Position numbers and translations under genes: made by a program
In this document: positions 17,579 through 27,115 of the stretch, piece after piece
How positions within the stretch are numbered: position 1 is the first letter of the stretch
Layout: the number at the start of each line of letters is the position of its first letter
The notes under the pieces: model-generated
Told to the model about the DNA's origin: nothing
What the model saw: only the letters and a program-made list of their open reading frames with translations
The model's database searches: none
Source of the DNA: Aquipseudomonas alcaligenes MRY13-0052
GTDB lineage: Bacteria > Pseudomonadota > Gammaproteobacteria > Pseudomonadales > Pseudomonadaceae
NCBI GenBank assembly: GCA_000474255.1
Contig: BATO01000053.1
Coordinates: forward strand, 1 to 44,494
DNA: 44,494 nucleotides
Reading direction: 5' to 3'

Positions 17579-19372
17579 ATGGCAGACGCGGCAACCGCTA
17601 ACGTTCCGGCCCCGGCGGGCGAGCAGGGCGAGAAGAAACCCCTCTTCGGCCTGGCATTCCTGGAAAACCTTTCGCAGATGAGCATGCTGCGCCAGATCGG
17701 CCTGCTGGTCGGTCTTGCCGCCAGCGTGGCGATCGGTTTTGCCGTGGTGCTCTGGTCGCAGCAGCCGGACTACCGTCCGCTCTACGGCAGCCTGAGCGGT
17801 ATGGATGCCAACCAGGTGATGGAGGCGCTCAACGGCGCCGACATCCCCTACAAGATCGAACCCAATTCCGGTGCCTTGCTGGTCAAGGCCGACGACGTGG
17901 CCCGTGCCCGCATCAAGCTGGCCGGCGCCGGCATCGCGCCCAATGACGGCAACGTCGGCTACGAGATCCTCGACCAGGAGCAAGGCCTGGGCACCAGCCA
18001 GTTCATGGAAGCCACCCGCTACCGCCGCGGCCTGGAAGGCGAGCTGGCGCGCACCGTTTCCAGCCTGAACAACGTCAAGGGTGCCCGCGTGCACCTAGCC
18101 ATCCCGAAAAGCTCGGTGTTCGTCCGTGACGAGCGCAAGCCCAGCGCCTCGGTGCTGGTCGAGCTGTACCCGGGCCGCTCCCTGGAGCCGAGCCAGGTGA
18201 TGGCCATCGTCAACCTGGTCGCCACCAGCGTGCCGGAACTGGAGAAGGGCCAGGTCACGGTCGTGGACCAGAAGGGCACCTTGCTGTCCGACCAGCAGGA
18301 GCTTTCCGAGCTGTCCATGGCGGGCAAGCAGTACGACTACACCCGCCGCATGGAAGGCCTCTTCACCCAGCGCGTGCACAGCATCCTGCAGCCGGTCCTG
18401 GGCAATGGCCGCTACAAGGCCGAAGTCTCGGCGGACGTCGACTTCAGTGCGGTGGAATCCACTGCCGAGATGTTCAACCCGGACCAGCCGGCGCTGCGCA
18501 GCGAGCAGAAACTCAACGAAGAGCGCCAGGCCGGCTCCGGCCCGCAGGGCGTTCCCGGCGCGCTGTCCAACCAGCCCCCGGGCCCGGCCAACGCGCCGCA
18601 GCAGGCCGCTCCGGCAGCCGCTGCCCCGGCCGTGGCACCCGGCCAGCCGATCCTCGATGACAACGGCCAGCAGATCATCGACCAGGCCACCGGCAAACCG
18701 ATGCTGGCGCCGTACCCGACCGACAAGCGTGACCAGACCACGCGCAACTTCGAGCTGGACCGCTCCATCAGCTACACCAAGCAACAGCAGGGTCGCCTGC
18801 GCCGGCTTTCCGTCGCCGTGGTGCTGGACGACCAGGTCAAGGTCAACGCCCAGGGCGAGACCACCCATGTACCCTGGACCGCTGACGAGATCGCTCGCTT
18901 CACCCGTCTGGTACAGGACGCCGTGGGCTTCGATGCCAGCCGTGGCGACAGCGTCAGCGTGATCAACACGCCGTTCGTCGGCGGTGGCGACGAGGTGATC
19001 GAACTGCCGTGGTACGAGCAGGTCTGGTTCCAGATGCTGACCTCGGGTCTGAAGCAGCTGTTCCCGGCGTTGCTGATCCTGATTCTGGTGTGGTTCGTAC
19101 TGCGCCCGGTGCTCAACAACATCTCCGGCGGTGGCAAGGGCAAGGACCTGGTCGGCGGCGGTCGCGACGGCGACGTCGAGCTGGGCGAAATGGGTGGGCT
19201 GTCCGGCGAGCTGTCCGATGATCGGGTGAGCCTCGGCGGGCCGCAAAGCATCCTGCTGCCGAGCCCGAGCGAGGGGTATGATGCACAACTGAACGCGATC
19301 AAAAGCCTGGTAGCCGAAGACCCGGGTCGCGTGGCCCTGGTAGTCAAAGAGTGGATCAACGCCGATGAGTGA
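17579..19372 (+). CDS. fliF: Flagellar MS-ring protein
   Basis: FliF forms the MS ring in the inner membrane, the platform for rod, switch and export gate. The 597-aa protein has an N-terminal membrane segment at about 41-61 (GLLVGLAASVAIGFAVVLW). Periplasmic ring-building motifs follow (YRPLYGSLSGMDANQ and ARVHLAIPKSSVFVRDERKPSASV). A Pro/Ala-rich stretch lies around 325-365, and a second membrane segment at about 492-512 (LFPALLILILVWFVLRPVL). The C-terminal cytoplasmic tail binds FliG. It overlaps fliG by 8 bases, consistent with coupled production of ring and switch. Confidence 0.97.
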   Translation: MADAATANVPAPAGEQGEKKPLFGLAFLENLSQMSMLRQIGLLVGLAASVAIGFAVVLWSQQPDYRPLYGSLSGMDANQVMEALNGADIPYKIEPNSGALLVKADDVARARIKLAGAGIAPNDGNVGYEILDQEQGLGTSQFMEATRYRRGLEGELARTVSSLNNVKGARVHLAIPKSSVFVRDERKPSASVLVELYPGRSLEPSQVMAIVNLVATSVPELEKGQVTVVDQKGTLLSDQQELSELSMAGKQYDYTRRMEGLFTQRVHSILQPVLGNGRYKAEVSADVDFSAVESTAEMFNPDQPALRSEQKLNEERQAGSGPQGVPGALSNQPPGPANAPQQAAPAAAAPAVAPGQPILDDNGQQIIDQATGKPMLAPYPTDKRDQTTRNFELDRSISYTKQQQGRLRRLSVAVVLDDQVKVNAQGETTHVPWTADEIARFTRLVQDAVGFDASRGDSVSVINTPFVGGGDEVIELPWYEQVWFQMLTSGLKQLFPALLILILVWFVLRPVLNNISGGGKGKDLVGGGRDGDVELGEMGGLSGELSDDRVSLGGPQSILLPSPSEGYDAQLNAIKSLVAEDPGRVALVVKEWINADE

Positions 19373-20378
19373 TAACCGCGCTCCCAAGCTGACCAAGGTG
19401 GACAAGGCCGCCATCCTCCTGCTTTCCCTCGGCGAGACCGATGCCGCGCAAGTGCTGCGCCACATGGGCCCGAAGGAAGTGCAGAAGGTCGGCGTGGCGA
19501 TGGCGCAGATGCGCAACGTGCACCGCGAGCAGGTCGAGCAGGTGATGGGCGAGTTCGTCGAGATCGTCGGCGACCAGACCAGCCTGGGCGTCGGTGCCGA
19601 CGGCTACATCCGCAAGATGCTCACCCAGGCCCTGGGCGAGGACAAGGCCAACAACCTGATCGACCGTATTCTCCTGGGCGGCAGCACCAGCGGCCTGGAC
19701 AGCCTGAAGTGGATGGAGCCGCGCGCCGTGGCCGACGTCATCCGCTACGAGCACCCGCAGATCCAGGCCATCGTGGTCGCCTACCTCGACCCCGACCAGG
19801 CCGGCGAGGTGCTCAGCCACTTCGACCACAAGGTGCGCCTGGACATCATCCTGCGCGTGTCCTCGCTGAACACCGTGCAACCTTCCGCGCTCAAGGAACT
19901 CAACCTGATCCTCGAGAAGCAGTTCGCCGGCAACTCCAGCTCCACCCGCACCACCATGGGCGGCGTGAAGCGCGCGGCGGACATCATGAACTTCCTCGAC
20001 AGCTCGGTGGAGGGCCAGCTCATGGACTCCATCCGCGAGGTGGACGAGGACCTGTCCGGCCAGATCGAAGACCTGATGTTCGTCTTCGACAACCTGGCGG
20101 ACGTCGACGACCGCGGCATCCAGGCGCTGATGCGCGAGGTGTCGTCCGATGTGCTGGTGCTGGCCCTCAAGGGCTCGGACGAAGCGATCAAGGAGAAGGT
20201 CTTCAAGAACATGTCCAAGCGCGCCGCCGAACTGCTGCGCGACGACCTCGAAGCCAAGGGCCCGGTCCGCGTCAGCGACGTGGAGACCGCGCAGAAGGAA
20301 ATCCTCACCATCGCCCGCCGCATGGCCGAAGCCGGAGAAATCGTGCTCGGTGGCAAGGGCGGCGAAGAAATGATCTGA
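19365..20378 (+). CDS. fliG: Flagellar motor switch protein FliG
   Basis: FliG is the rotor protein that contacts the stator and sets rotation direction. It is 337 aa, the usual length. The N-terminal domain (KLTKVDKAAILLLSLGETDAA) binds FliF. The middle domain holds the EHPQ motif (RYEHPQIQAIVVAYL), which binds FliM. The C-terminal domain has the charged torque helix region, around MREVSSDVLVLALKGSDEAI and KEKVFKNMSKRAAELLRDDL. It starts inside the end of fliF and is followed by fliH after 10 bases. Confidence 0.97.
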   Translation: MSDNRAPKLTKVDKAAILLLSLGETDAAQVLRHMGPKEVQKVGVAMAQMRNVHREQVEQVMGEFVEIVGDQTSLGVGADGYIRKMLTQALGEDKANNLIDRILLGGSTSGLDSLKWMEPRAVADVIRYEHPQIQAIVVAYLDPDQAGEVLSHFDHKVRLDIILRVSSLNTVQPSALKELNLILEKQFAGNSSSTRTTMGGVKRAADIMNFLDSSVEGQLMDSIREVDEDLSGQIEDLMFVFDNLADVDDRGIQALMREVSSDVLVLALKGSDEAIKEKVFKNMSKRAAELLRDDLEAKGPVRVSDVETAQKEILTIARRMAEAGEIVLGGKGGEEMI

Positions 20379-20388
20379 GGCGCGCCCG

Positions 20389-21213
20389 ATGGCTACCAAG
20401 GAAGCACAGAGCGAGCTGATTCGCGCCAAGGATGTGAACGCCTTCGATCGCTGGTCCCTGCCCAGCTTCGATCCCGAAGGCCCTGCCGTGGTCGCCGAGG
20501 AGCCGGACGAGCCCGCCCAGCAGCCGGACGCGCCGGCGATGGCCGAGGCCGCGCCGGCCACGGAAGCCCCGCAGGCCGTCGAGGATGTCGAGCCGGAGGC
20601 CGTCAAGCCGCTGACGCTCGATGAGCTGGAAGCGATCCGCCAGGACGCCTACAACGAAGGCTTCGCCACCGGCGAGAAGGACGGCTTCCATGCCGGCCAG
20701 ATCAAGGCGCGCCAGGAGGCCGAGGTGGCCACCAATGCGCGCCTGGAGTCCCTGGAAAGCCTCATGGGCCAGCTCATGGCGCCCATCGCCGAGCAGGACC
20801 AGCAACTGGAAGAAGCCATGGTGCACCTGGTCGGGCTGATCACCCGGCAGGTCATCCAGCGCGAGCTGGCGATGGACTCCACCCAGATCCGCCAGATCCT
20901 CCGCGAAGCGCTCAAGCTGCTGCCCATGGGCGCCAGCAACCTGCGCATCCACATCAACCCGCAGGACTTCGAGTTGGTGAAGGCCTTGCGCGAACGCCAC
21001 GAAGAAACCTGGCGCATCCTCGAAGACGAGACCCTGCTGCCCGGCGGTTGCCGCATCGAAACCGAACACAGCCGCATCGACGCCAGCATCGAGACGCGCA
21101 TGACCCAGGCGCTGAAGCAGCTTTTCGACCAGCAGCGCGAACAGAAGGTGCACACGCCACCGGCCGATATCGCCCTCGACCTGAGCCCGCCGGAACCGCC
21201 CCATGCGTCTTGA
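20389..21213 (+). CDS. fliH: Flagellar export ATPase regulator
   Basis: FliH is the peripheral-stalk-like protein that binds and regulates the export ATPase FliI. The 274-aa protein has an acidic, Pro/Ala/Glu-rich N-terminal stretch (about 28-75). A helical core follows, rich in Glu and Gln with [19 protein letters not shown], and then a conserved C-terminal domain with [19 protein letters not shown] and [19 protein letters not shown]. It overlaps fliI by 11 bases, consistent with coupled production of the FliH-FliI complex. Confidence 0.95.
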   Translation: MATKEAQSELIRAKDVNAFDRWSLPSFDPEGPAVVAEEPDEPAQQPDAPAMAEAAPATEAPQAVEDVEPEAVKPLTLDELEAIRQDAYNEGFATGEKDGFHAGQIKARQEAEVATNARLESLESLMGQLMAPIAEQDQQLEEAMVHLVGLITRQVIQRELAMDSTQIRQILREALKLLPMGASNLRIHINPQDFELVKALRERHEETWRILEDETLLPGGCRIETEHSRIDASIETRMTQALKQLFDQQREQKVHTPPADIALDLSPPEPPHAS

Positions 21214-22561
21214 GCGGACCAGTTTCGCCAAGCGCCTCGGCGGCTACGCCGATGCCGTGCAACTGCCCACCCAGCCCGTGGTGGAAGGGCGCCTGCTGCG
21301 CATGGTCGGCCTTACCCTGGAAGCCGAAGGCCTGCGCGCCGCCATTGGCAGCCGTTGCCTGGTGATCAACGACGACAGCTACCACCCGGTGCAGGTGGAA
21401 GGCGAAGTCATGGGGTTCTCCGGCAACAAGATCTACCTGATGCCGGTGGGCAGCCTCGCCGGCATCGCTCCCGGCGCCCGCGTGGTGCCGCTGCCCGATA
21501 CCGGCCGCCTGCCCATGGGCATGTCCATGCTCGGGCGGGTACTCGACGGCGCCGGCCGTGCCCTGGACGGCAAGGGCGGAATGAAGGCCGAAGACTGGGT
21601 GGCGATGGACGGCCCGGTGATCAACCCGCTCAACCGTGACCCCATTTCCGTGCCGCTGGACGTCGGCATCCGCTCCATCAACGGCCTGCTTACCGTCGGC
21701 CGTGGCCAGCGCCTTGGCCTGTTCGCCGGCACCGGCGTGGGCAAGAGTGTGCTGTTGGGCATGATGACCCGCTTCACCGAGGCGGAAATCATCGTCGTCG
21801 GGCTGATCGGCGAGCGGGGCCGCGAGGTCAAGGAATTCATCGAACACATCCTCGGCGAAGAGGGCATCAAGCGCTCCGTGGTGGTCGCCTCGCCCGCGGA
21901 CGACGCGCCGCTGATGCGCCTGCGTGCCGCCATGTATTGCACGCGCATCGCCGAATACTTCCGCGACAAGGGCAAGAACGTCCTGCTGCTGATGGATTCG
22001 CTGACCCGTTTCGCCCAGGCCCAGCGCGAGATCGCCCTGGCCATCGGCGAACCGCCGGCCACCAAGGGCTACCCGCCCTCGGTGTTCGCCAAGCTGCCCA
22101 AGCTGGTGGAGCGGGCCGGTAACGGCGAGAAGGGCGGCGGCTCGATCACCGCCTTCTACACCGTGCTTTCCGAGGGTGACGACCAACAGGACCCCATCGC
22201 CGACGCCGCGCGGGGTGTGCTCGATGGTCACTTCGTGCTGTCACGGCGCCTGGCGGAAGAGGGCCACTACCCGGCGATCGATATCGAGGCGTCCATCAGC
22301 CGGGTCATGCCCCAGGTGGTCAGCCCCGAGCACATGAAGATGGCCCAGCGCTTCAAGCAGCTGTGGTCGCGCTACCAGCAGACCCGCGACCTGATCAGCG
22401 TCGGCGCCTATGTCGCCGGCGGCGATGCCGACACCGACCTGGCCATCGCCCGGCAACCGGCCATGGCCAAATACCTTCACCAGGGGCTCAACGAAAGCGA
22501 GCCGCTGGCACAGAGCGTCGAGCGCCTCGCCGCGGTGCTGAACACCGGCAGCGCGGGTTGA
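21203..22561 (+). CDS. fliI: Flagellum-specific export ATPase
   Basis: FliI is the hexameric ATPase of the flagellar type III export apparatus, related to F1-beta. The 452-aa protein carries the Walker A motif [11 protein letters not shown] at about 176-186. [15 protein letters not shown], Walker [20 protein letters not shown] and [16 protein letters not shown], all F1/V1-ATPase-like, follow. Its start lies within fliH. fliJ begins 6 bases after its stop. It acts in the cytosol at the base of the export gate. Confidence 0.97.
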   Translation: MRLERTSFAKRLGGYADAVQLPTQPVVEGRLLRMVGLTLEAEGLRAAIGSRCLVINDDSYHPVQVEGEVMGFSGNKIYLMPVGSLAGIAPGARVVPLPDTGRLPMGMSMLGRVLDGAGRALDGKGGMKAEDWVAMDGPVINPLNRDPISVPLDVGIRSINGLLTVGRGQRLGLFAGTGVGKSVLLGMMTRFTEAEIIVVGLIGERGREVKEFIEHILGEEGIKRSVVVASPADDAPLMRLRAAMYCTRIAEYFRDKGKNVLLLMDSLTRFAQAQREIALAIGEPPATKGYPPSVFAKLPKLVERAGNGEKGGGSITAFYTVLSEGDDQQDPIADAARGVLDGHFVLSRRLAEEGHYPAIDIEASISRVMPQVVSPEHMKMAQRFKQLWSRYQQTRDLISVGAYVAGGDADTDLAIARQPAMAKYLHQGLNESEPLAQSVERLAAVLNTGSAG

Positions 22562-22567
22562 TGAACC

Positions 22568-23017
22568 ATGGCCCGTGACCGCGCCGCGCGCCTTGCTCCC
22601 GTCGTGGACATGGCGCAGAAAGCCGAACGCGATGCCGCCCGCCTGGTCGGGCATTGCCAGGGGTTGCTGGGCCAGGCCGAGGGCAAGCTCGGTGACCTCG
22701 AACGCTTCCGCTCCGATTACCAGCAGCAGTGGATCACCCAGGGCAGCCAGGGTGTGTCCGGCCAGTGGCTGACCAACTACCAGCGCTTTCTTTCGCAATT
22801 GGAAACGGCCGTCGCCCAGCAGACCCAGAGCGTGGCCTGGCATCGCGACAACCTGGCCAAGGCGCGGGAGGCCTGGCAGCAGCGCTACGCGCGGCTGGAG
22901 GGCCTGAAGAAGCTGGTGCAGCGCTACATCGACGAGGCGCGTGCAATCCAGGACAAGCGCGAGCAGAAACTCCTCGATGAACTCTCGCAACGCCTCATCG
23001 GGCGCGAGGAACGCTAA
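22568..23017 (+). CDS. fliJ: Flagellar export chaperone/stalk protein
   Basis: FliJ is the coiled-coil central stalk of the FliI hexamer and a chaperone-escort protein. The 149-aa protein is almost entirely alpha-helical, with no Pro-rich or membrane segments. It has the long heptad-like runs RLAPVVDMAQKAERDAARLV and LAKAREAWQQRYARLEGLKK. Its length and place after fliI fit the family. It is the last gene of fliEFGHIJ. The 74-base gap to the next gene shows no clear terminator, so read-through is possible. Confidence 0.93.
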   Translation: MARDRAARLAPVVDMAQKAERDAARLVGHCQGLLGQAEGKLGDLERFRSDYQQQWITQGSQGVSGQWLTNYQRFLSQLETAVAQQTQSVAWHRDNLAKAREAWQQRYARLEGLKKLVQRYIDEARAIQDKREQKLLDELSQRLIGREER

Positions 23018-23091
23018 ATCGCGGTTGCCGAGGCTCCAGGCGGGTGCTAAATCTTCTGCACGCGTTTACATTTCTGATCAAGGAGTCTTGC

Positions 23092-23397
23092 ATGGCCATC
23101 ACCTCGCTGCCTTCGAGCGACGGGCAAGAGCTGACCATCGTCATCCAGGGACGTTTCGATTTCGGGGCTCACCAGGAATTTCGCGACGCCTACGAGCGCG
23201 TGAGCATCAACCCCAAGCGCTACGTGGTCGACCTCAAGGGCACCACCTACCTCGACAGCTCCGCCCTGGGCATGCTGCTGTTGCTGCGTGACCACGCCGG
23301 TGGCGACAGCGCGCAGATCCGCCTGGTCAACTGCAACCCCGACGTGCGCAAGATTCTCGCCATCTCTAACTTCGAACAGCTGTTCCAGATTGCCTGA
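23092..23397 (+). CDS. hsbA: STAS-domain anti-anti-sigma factor, HsbA-like
   Basis: This 101-aa protein is a single STAS domain of the anti-sigma-factor-antagonist type. The phosphorylatable Ser is in YLDSSALGMLLLL (S56/S57). ATG 23092 follows AAGGAG and is preferred over an upstream in-frame start at 23044. The next two genes encode a receiver-phosphatase-kinase protein and an Hpt protein, the same trio as HsbA-HsbR-HptB of P. aeruginosa. There HsbA toggles between the anti-sigma factor FlgM and a diguanylate cyclase, linking motility and biofilm. The name is assigned from the trio; orthology should be confirmed by phylogeny. Confidence 0.8.
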   Translation: MAITSLPSSDGQELTIVIQGRFDFGAHQEFRDAYERVSINPKRYVVDLKGTTYLDSSALGMLLLLRDHAGGDSAQIRLVNCNPDVRKILAISNFEQLFQIA

Positions 23398-23404
23398 CAC
23401 CGCC

Positions 23405-25102
23405 ATGTCGGCCCGCCTGTCCATCCTCATCGCCGAGGACAACGCGGCCGACCGCATGCTGCTTTCCACCATCGTCAACCGCCAGGGCCACCGTGCCCTG
23501 ACGGCCGCCAATGGCCTGGAAGCCGTCGCGCTGTTCCAGCAGGAGCAGCCCGACATGGTGCTCATGGACGCGCTGATGCCGGTCATGGATGGCTTCGAGG
23601 CGGCACGGCGGATCAAGCAGCTGGCGGGCGAGGAGCTGGTGCCGATCATCTTCCTCACCTCGCTCACCGAGAACGAAGCGCTGGTGCGCTGCCTGGAGGC
23701 CGGCGGCGACGACTTCCTCGCCAAGCCCTATAACCGCGTCATCCTCGAAGCCAAGATCAAGGCCATGGACCGCCTGCGCCGCCTGCAGGAGACCGTCCTG
23801 CACCAGCGCGACCTGATCGCCAAGCACAACGAGCACCTGCTCACCGAGCAGCGCGTGGCCAAGGCGGTGTTCGACAAGGTGGCCCACTCCGGCTGCCTCA
23901 ATGCCTCCAATATCCGCTACCTGCAGTCGCCCTATGCGCTGTTCAACGGCGACCTGCTGCTGGCCGCCTACAAACCTTCCGGTGGCATGCATGTGCTGCT
24001 GGGCGACTTCACCGGCCACGGCCTGCCGGCGGCCATCGGGGCCATGCCCCTGGCCGAAGTCTTCTACGGGATGACCGCCAAGGGCTACGCCATGGCCGAC
24101 ATCCTCCGCGAGATGAATGCCAAGCTGAAGCGCATCCTGCCGGTGGGCGTGTTCTGTTGCGCGACCCTGCTCAACCTCAGCTTCCAGCGGCGTGTGCTGG
24201 AGGTGTGGAACGGCGGCTTGCCCGACGGCTACTTGTGCCGCGCCGATGGCGGCCCGGTGGTGCCGCTGGTATCGCGGCACCTGCCGCTCGGGGTGCTGGA
24301 GCCGGCCCAGTTCGATGACAAGTACGAGGTCTACCCGATTGATGTCGGCGACCGCGTGTTCCTCTGGTCCGATGGCGTGCTGGAAACCTGCAACGAGGCC
24401 GGCGAGCTGTTCGGTGACGAGCGCCTGCGGCGTGTCTTCGCCAGCAATACCGCGCCGGAGCAGTTGTTCGACGAGATCCAGCGCACCCTGGCCGCCTTCC
24501 GGGGCGAAGCCCAGGACGACGTCAGCATGATCGAGGTGACCCTGGTCGAGGACCTCGAACAGCGCCCGCAGCTGGCGTTCACCGACAGCGGCCAGCTGAG
24601 CCCGCTGGACTGGTCGGCCAGCTTCGAATTCCGCGCCCAGACCCTCAAGCGCTTCAATCCCTTGCCCTTCCTCCTGCAGCTGTTGCTGGAGGTGCAGGGC
24701 CTGCGCGACCAGGGCGGGGCGCTCTACACCGTACTCGCCGAGCTTTACTCCAACGCCCTGGAGCACGGTGTGCTGGGCCTGGACTCCGCGCTCAAGCGCG
24801 ATGCCCGTGGCTTTGCCGAGTACTACCGCGAGCGCGCCACGCGCCTGGCCGGGCTCGAGCACGGCCATGTGCGCATCCACCTCGAGCTGTTGCCGGTGGG
24901 CGAGGAGGGCGGGCGCCTGCTGGTGCGGGTCGAGGACAGCGGCAAGGGCTTCGATGCCCGGGCGGTGCTGGAGCGGGATATCGATACGTCGAGCCTGAGC
25001 GGACGTGGCCTGACGCTGGTCAGACAACTTGCCGCGCGCTGCGACTTGCCGGAGGATGGCAGGGGCATCCGCGTGGAGTTCGTCTGGCCACGCCCATCCT
25101 GA
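23405..25102 (+). CDS. hsbR: Response regulator with PP2C phosphatase and HATPase domains, HsbR-like
   Basis: This 565-aa three-domain protein has a receiver at about 1-125 with phospho-acceptor D55 (MDALMPVMDGFE). A coiled linker leads to a PP2C/SpoIIE-type phosphatase at about 180-380 (LLGDFTGHGLPAAIGAMPL and FLWSDGVLETCNEAGELFG). A C-terminal HATPase anti-sigma-kinase-like domain follows (VLAELYSNALEHG and VRVEDSGKGFDA). This layout matches HsbR, which dephosphorylates or phosphorylates HsbA depending on phosphorelay from HptB. ATG 23405 is chosen because upstream codons in this frame overlap hsbA and are not protein-like. It lies 7 bases after hsbA. Confidence 0.85.
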   Translation: MSARLSILIAEDNAADRMLLSTIVNRQGHRALTAANGLEAVALFQQEQPDMVLMDALMPVMDGFEAARRIKQLAGEELVPIIFLTSLTENEALVRCLEAGGDDFLAKPYNRVILEAKIKAMDRLRRLQETVLHQRDLIAKHNEHLLTEQRVAKAVFDKVAHSGCLNASNIRYLQSPYALFNGDLLLAAYKPSGGMHVLLGDFTGHGLPAAIGAMPLAEVFYGMTAKGYAMADILREMNAKLKRILPVGVFCCATLLNLSFQRRVLEVWNGGLPDGYLCRADGGPVVPLVSRHLPLGVLEPAQFDDKYEVYPIDVGDRVFLWSDGVLETCNEAGELFGDERLRRVFASNTAPEQLFDEIQRTLAAFRGEAQDDVSMIEVTLVEDLEQRPQLAFTDSGQLSPLDWSASFEFRAQTLKRFNPLPFLLQLLLEVQGLRDQGGALYTVLAELYSNALEHGVLGLDSALKRDARGFAEYYRERATRLAGLEHGHVRIHLELLPVGEEGGRLLVRVEDSGKGFDARAVLERDIDTSSLSGRGLTLVRQLAARCDLPEDGRGIRVEFVWPRPS

Positions 25103-25133
25103 TTCCCATCGTGTCGTTCAAGGAGTGATCCGG

Positions 25134-25487
25134 TTGTCCGATCTGCATATCGACAATGGCGTACTGGCCGCTTTGCAGGAAGTCATGGAAGACGAGTACC
25201 CGGTGTTGCTGGACACCTTCCTGGTCGACTCGGAGGAGCGTGTACGCCTGCTCCACCAGGCCTGCGACCAGCAGGACGCCCAGGCATTGCGCCTCGCCGC
25301 GCACAGCTTCAAGGGCAGCTGCAGCAACATGGGCGCGCCCTTGCTGGCGACCCTGTGCAAGCAGTTGGAGGAAAGCGCCCGACGCGAGCGCCTGGAAGAC
25401 GCGCCGGACCTGGTCGAACGCATCGAGCGGGAGTTCGCCATCGTGCGCATCCTGTTCCGCTCCGAGCGCCAGCGTCACAGCTTCTGA
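25134..25487 (+). CDS. hptB: Histidine phosphotransfer protein, HptB-like (TTG start)
   Basis: This 117-aa Hpt-domain protein has the phospho-acceptor His in LAAHSFKGSCSNMGA. The start is taken as TTG 25134 because AAGGAG at 25120-25125 lies 8 bases upstream. The longer in-frame possibility from 25029 would run inside the end of hsbR. With this start the active His is residue 57, the same number as in P. aeruginosa HptB. HptB relays phosphate from several hybrid kinases to HsbR. It is followed by the fliK sigma-54 promoter. Confidence 0.82.
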   Translation: MSDLHIDNGVLAALQEVMEDEYPVLLDTFLVDSEERVRLLHQACDQQDAQALRLAAHSFKGSCSNMGAPLLATLCKQLEESARRERLEDAPDLVERIEREFAIVRILFRSERQRHSF

Positions 25488-25515
25488 TGCGCTGATTTCC
25501 TTCGCGGCCGAAACT

Positions 25516-25531
25516 TGGCCCGCCCCTTGCA
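25516..25531 (+). promoter_or_regulatory. Sigma-54 promoter of fliK
   Basis: TTGGCCCGCCCCTTGCAA has GG at 25517-25518 and GC at 25529-25530, ten bases apart. It lies about 41 bases before the fliK start, giving fliK its own promoter separate from fliEFGHIJ and the relay module. Confidence 0.82.
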
Positions 25532-25571
25532 ATCCCCCTGGCACGAACCAACCCCTCAGCGGAGAGTGCCC

Positions 25572-26915
25572 ATGCCCGTTGCCCCCGATATTCTTCTGCA
25601 GGCGAACCCTGGCGTGAAGACGAAAGTGCAGGCGGCAAAAACCCAGGTCAAGACACCGGAACCCGTCAAGAACGCGGCTCCCAGCTTTGCCCAGGTGTAT
25701 GCGAAGGAGCAGCAGGCCAAGCCTGTAGAACGAAACGAGCCGGCGGCCAAGCCTGCCCGTGACAAGCCCGATGACACCCGCAAGGCGGACGATTCGGCGG
25801 ACAGGCCGGCCAATGACAACACCGGCAAGCCGTCGACGGTTGCCGATAGCGGCAACGGCTTGCCGGCCGACCGCGACAGCGGGAAGGGCAGCGGCAGTGG
25901 TGGCGATACCCCTGACGACAGTGTGGCCGCCAGCGACGGCACCCAGCCCGAAGACCCGGTCATCGATCCGTTGCTGCTGATGGCCATGAGCGGCCAGATC
26001 GCGCCGCCGGTGGTCGAGCCGCCTGCGCCGGAAGTCACCTTGCCGACCGGCTTGCCCAGTGTCGCGCCTGCTACCCAGGGCACCGCCACGCTGGAGGTCG
26101 ATGCCCAGGCAGATCCGCTGCAAGGCTTCGCCGGCATGCAGATCGGCCTGCAAACCGAGGGTGAGGGCGACCAGGTGCAGGTGGCGACCACCACCACCGT
26201 CACCACGCAGAATTCGGCCAATGCCGGGCAGAACTTCGCCAGCGCCCTGGCCGCCTTCGGCGACAAGACGGCGGAACCGGAAGAAGTCCCGGTGGATGTC
26301 GAACTTCCAGTGGCGGAACTCTCCGAGCAGCTCACCCAGGGCCTGGGCGAGAGCAAGTCGGAAATCCGCAGCGAAGTCCTTGATAGCCGCCTGAATGCCA
26401 TCGGCCAGACCATCAGCCAGCAGTCGGCCCTGGCCCAGCGCACGCCGGCCCTGGTTCCCGGCCAGCCGGTGGCGATGAACCAGGGCGGCTGGAGCGAAGC
26501 GGTGGTCGATCGGGTCATGTGGCTGTCCAGCCAGAACCTCAAGTCGGCCGAGATCCAGCTCGACCCGCAAGACCTGGGGCGCCTGGAAGTGCGCATCAAC
26601 ATGGGCCAGGACCATACCCAGGTGACCTTCGCCAGCCCCAACGCCGGGGTGCGCGAGGCGCTGGAAGGGCAGATGCACCGCCTGCGCGACATGTTCTCCC
26701 AGCAGGGCATGAACCAGCTGGATGTGAACGTCTCCGACCAGTCCCTGAACCGTGGCTGGCAGGGCCAGCAGAGCAATGAGGGCGGCAGCGGCCGAGGCAA
26801 TGGCGGAAGCTCGCACCTGGGCGGTGGCGGCGACGAGGAGATCGCTGTCGGCATCAGCGAGATACGCAGCCCCACGGCAACTGGCGGGCGCGGCCTGGTG
26901 GACTACTACGCCTGA
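25572..26915 (+). CDS. fliK: Flagellar hook-length control protein
   Basis: FliK is the secreted molecular ruler that measures the hook and triggers the FlhB specificity switch. ATG 25572 follows CGGAGAG and gives 447 aa. The N-terminal half is disordered and rich in Lys, Pro, Ala, Asp and Gly, as usual for the ruler. The conserved C-terminal FliK domain is seen from about 300 on (WSEAVVDRVMWLSSQNLKSA, then LDPQDLGRLEVRINMGQD and LEGQMHRLRDMFSQQGM). The tail is Gly-rich (GGSGRGNGGSSHLGGGGD). It has its own sigma-54 promoter and a strong terminator, so it is probably a single-gene unit. Confidence 0.93.
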   Translation: MPVAPDILLQANPGVKTKVQAAKTQVKTPEPVKNAAPSFAQVYAKEQQAKPVERNEPAAKPARDKPDDTRKADDSADRPANDNTGKPSTVADSGNGLPADRDSGKGSGSGGDTPDDSVAASDGTQPEDPVIDPLLLMAMSGQIAPPVVEPPAPEVTLPTGLPSVAPATQGTATLEVDAQADPLQGFAGMQIGLQTEGEGDQVQVATTTTVTTQNSANAGQNFASALAAFGDKTAEPEEVPVDVELPVAELSEQLTQGLGESKSEIRSEVLDSRLNAIGQTISQQSALAQRTPALVPGQPVAMNQGGWSEAVVDRVMWLSSQNLKSAEIQLDPQDLGRLEVRINMGQDHTQVTFASPNAGVREALEGQMHRLRDMFSQQGMNQLDVNVSDQSLNRGWQGQQSNEGGSGRGNGGSSHLGGGGDEEIAVGISEIRSPTATGGRGLVDYYA

Positions 26916-26950
26916 TCCGCATCCCCGCAATCGTCATGTTCTAGACTGAA

Positions 26951-26992
26951 GGCGCCCGGTGGCTCGATAAAAAGCCACCGGGCGCCTTTTTT
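26951..26992 (+). terminator. Strong rho-independent terminator after fliK
   Basis: GGCGCCCGGTGGCT (26951-26964) and AGCCACCGGGCGCC (26973-26986) form a perfect 14-bp stem with an 8-base loop, followed directly by six T residues (26987-26992). Confidence 0.97.
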
Positions 26993-27049
26993 CGTGGGTG
27001 ACAGCCGCCAAGGACACTGGTATATCCGCTGCGGCGTTTGGTGAGAAGC

Positions 27050-27065
27050 TGGCATAACACTTGCT
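27050..27065 (+). promoter_or_regulatory. Sigma-54 promoter of fliLMNOPQR-flhB
   Basis: TGGCATAACACTTGCT has GG at 27051-27052 and GC at 27063-27064, ten bases apart. It lies 51 bases before fliL and just after the fliK terminator. Confidence 0.9.
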
Positions 27066-27115
27066 CTCAACCCATTGAATGCGGGCATTAACCCGATCAG
27101 CGACGGAATTTTGGC

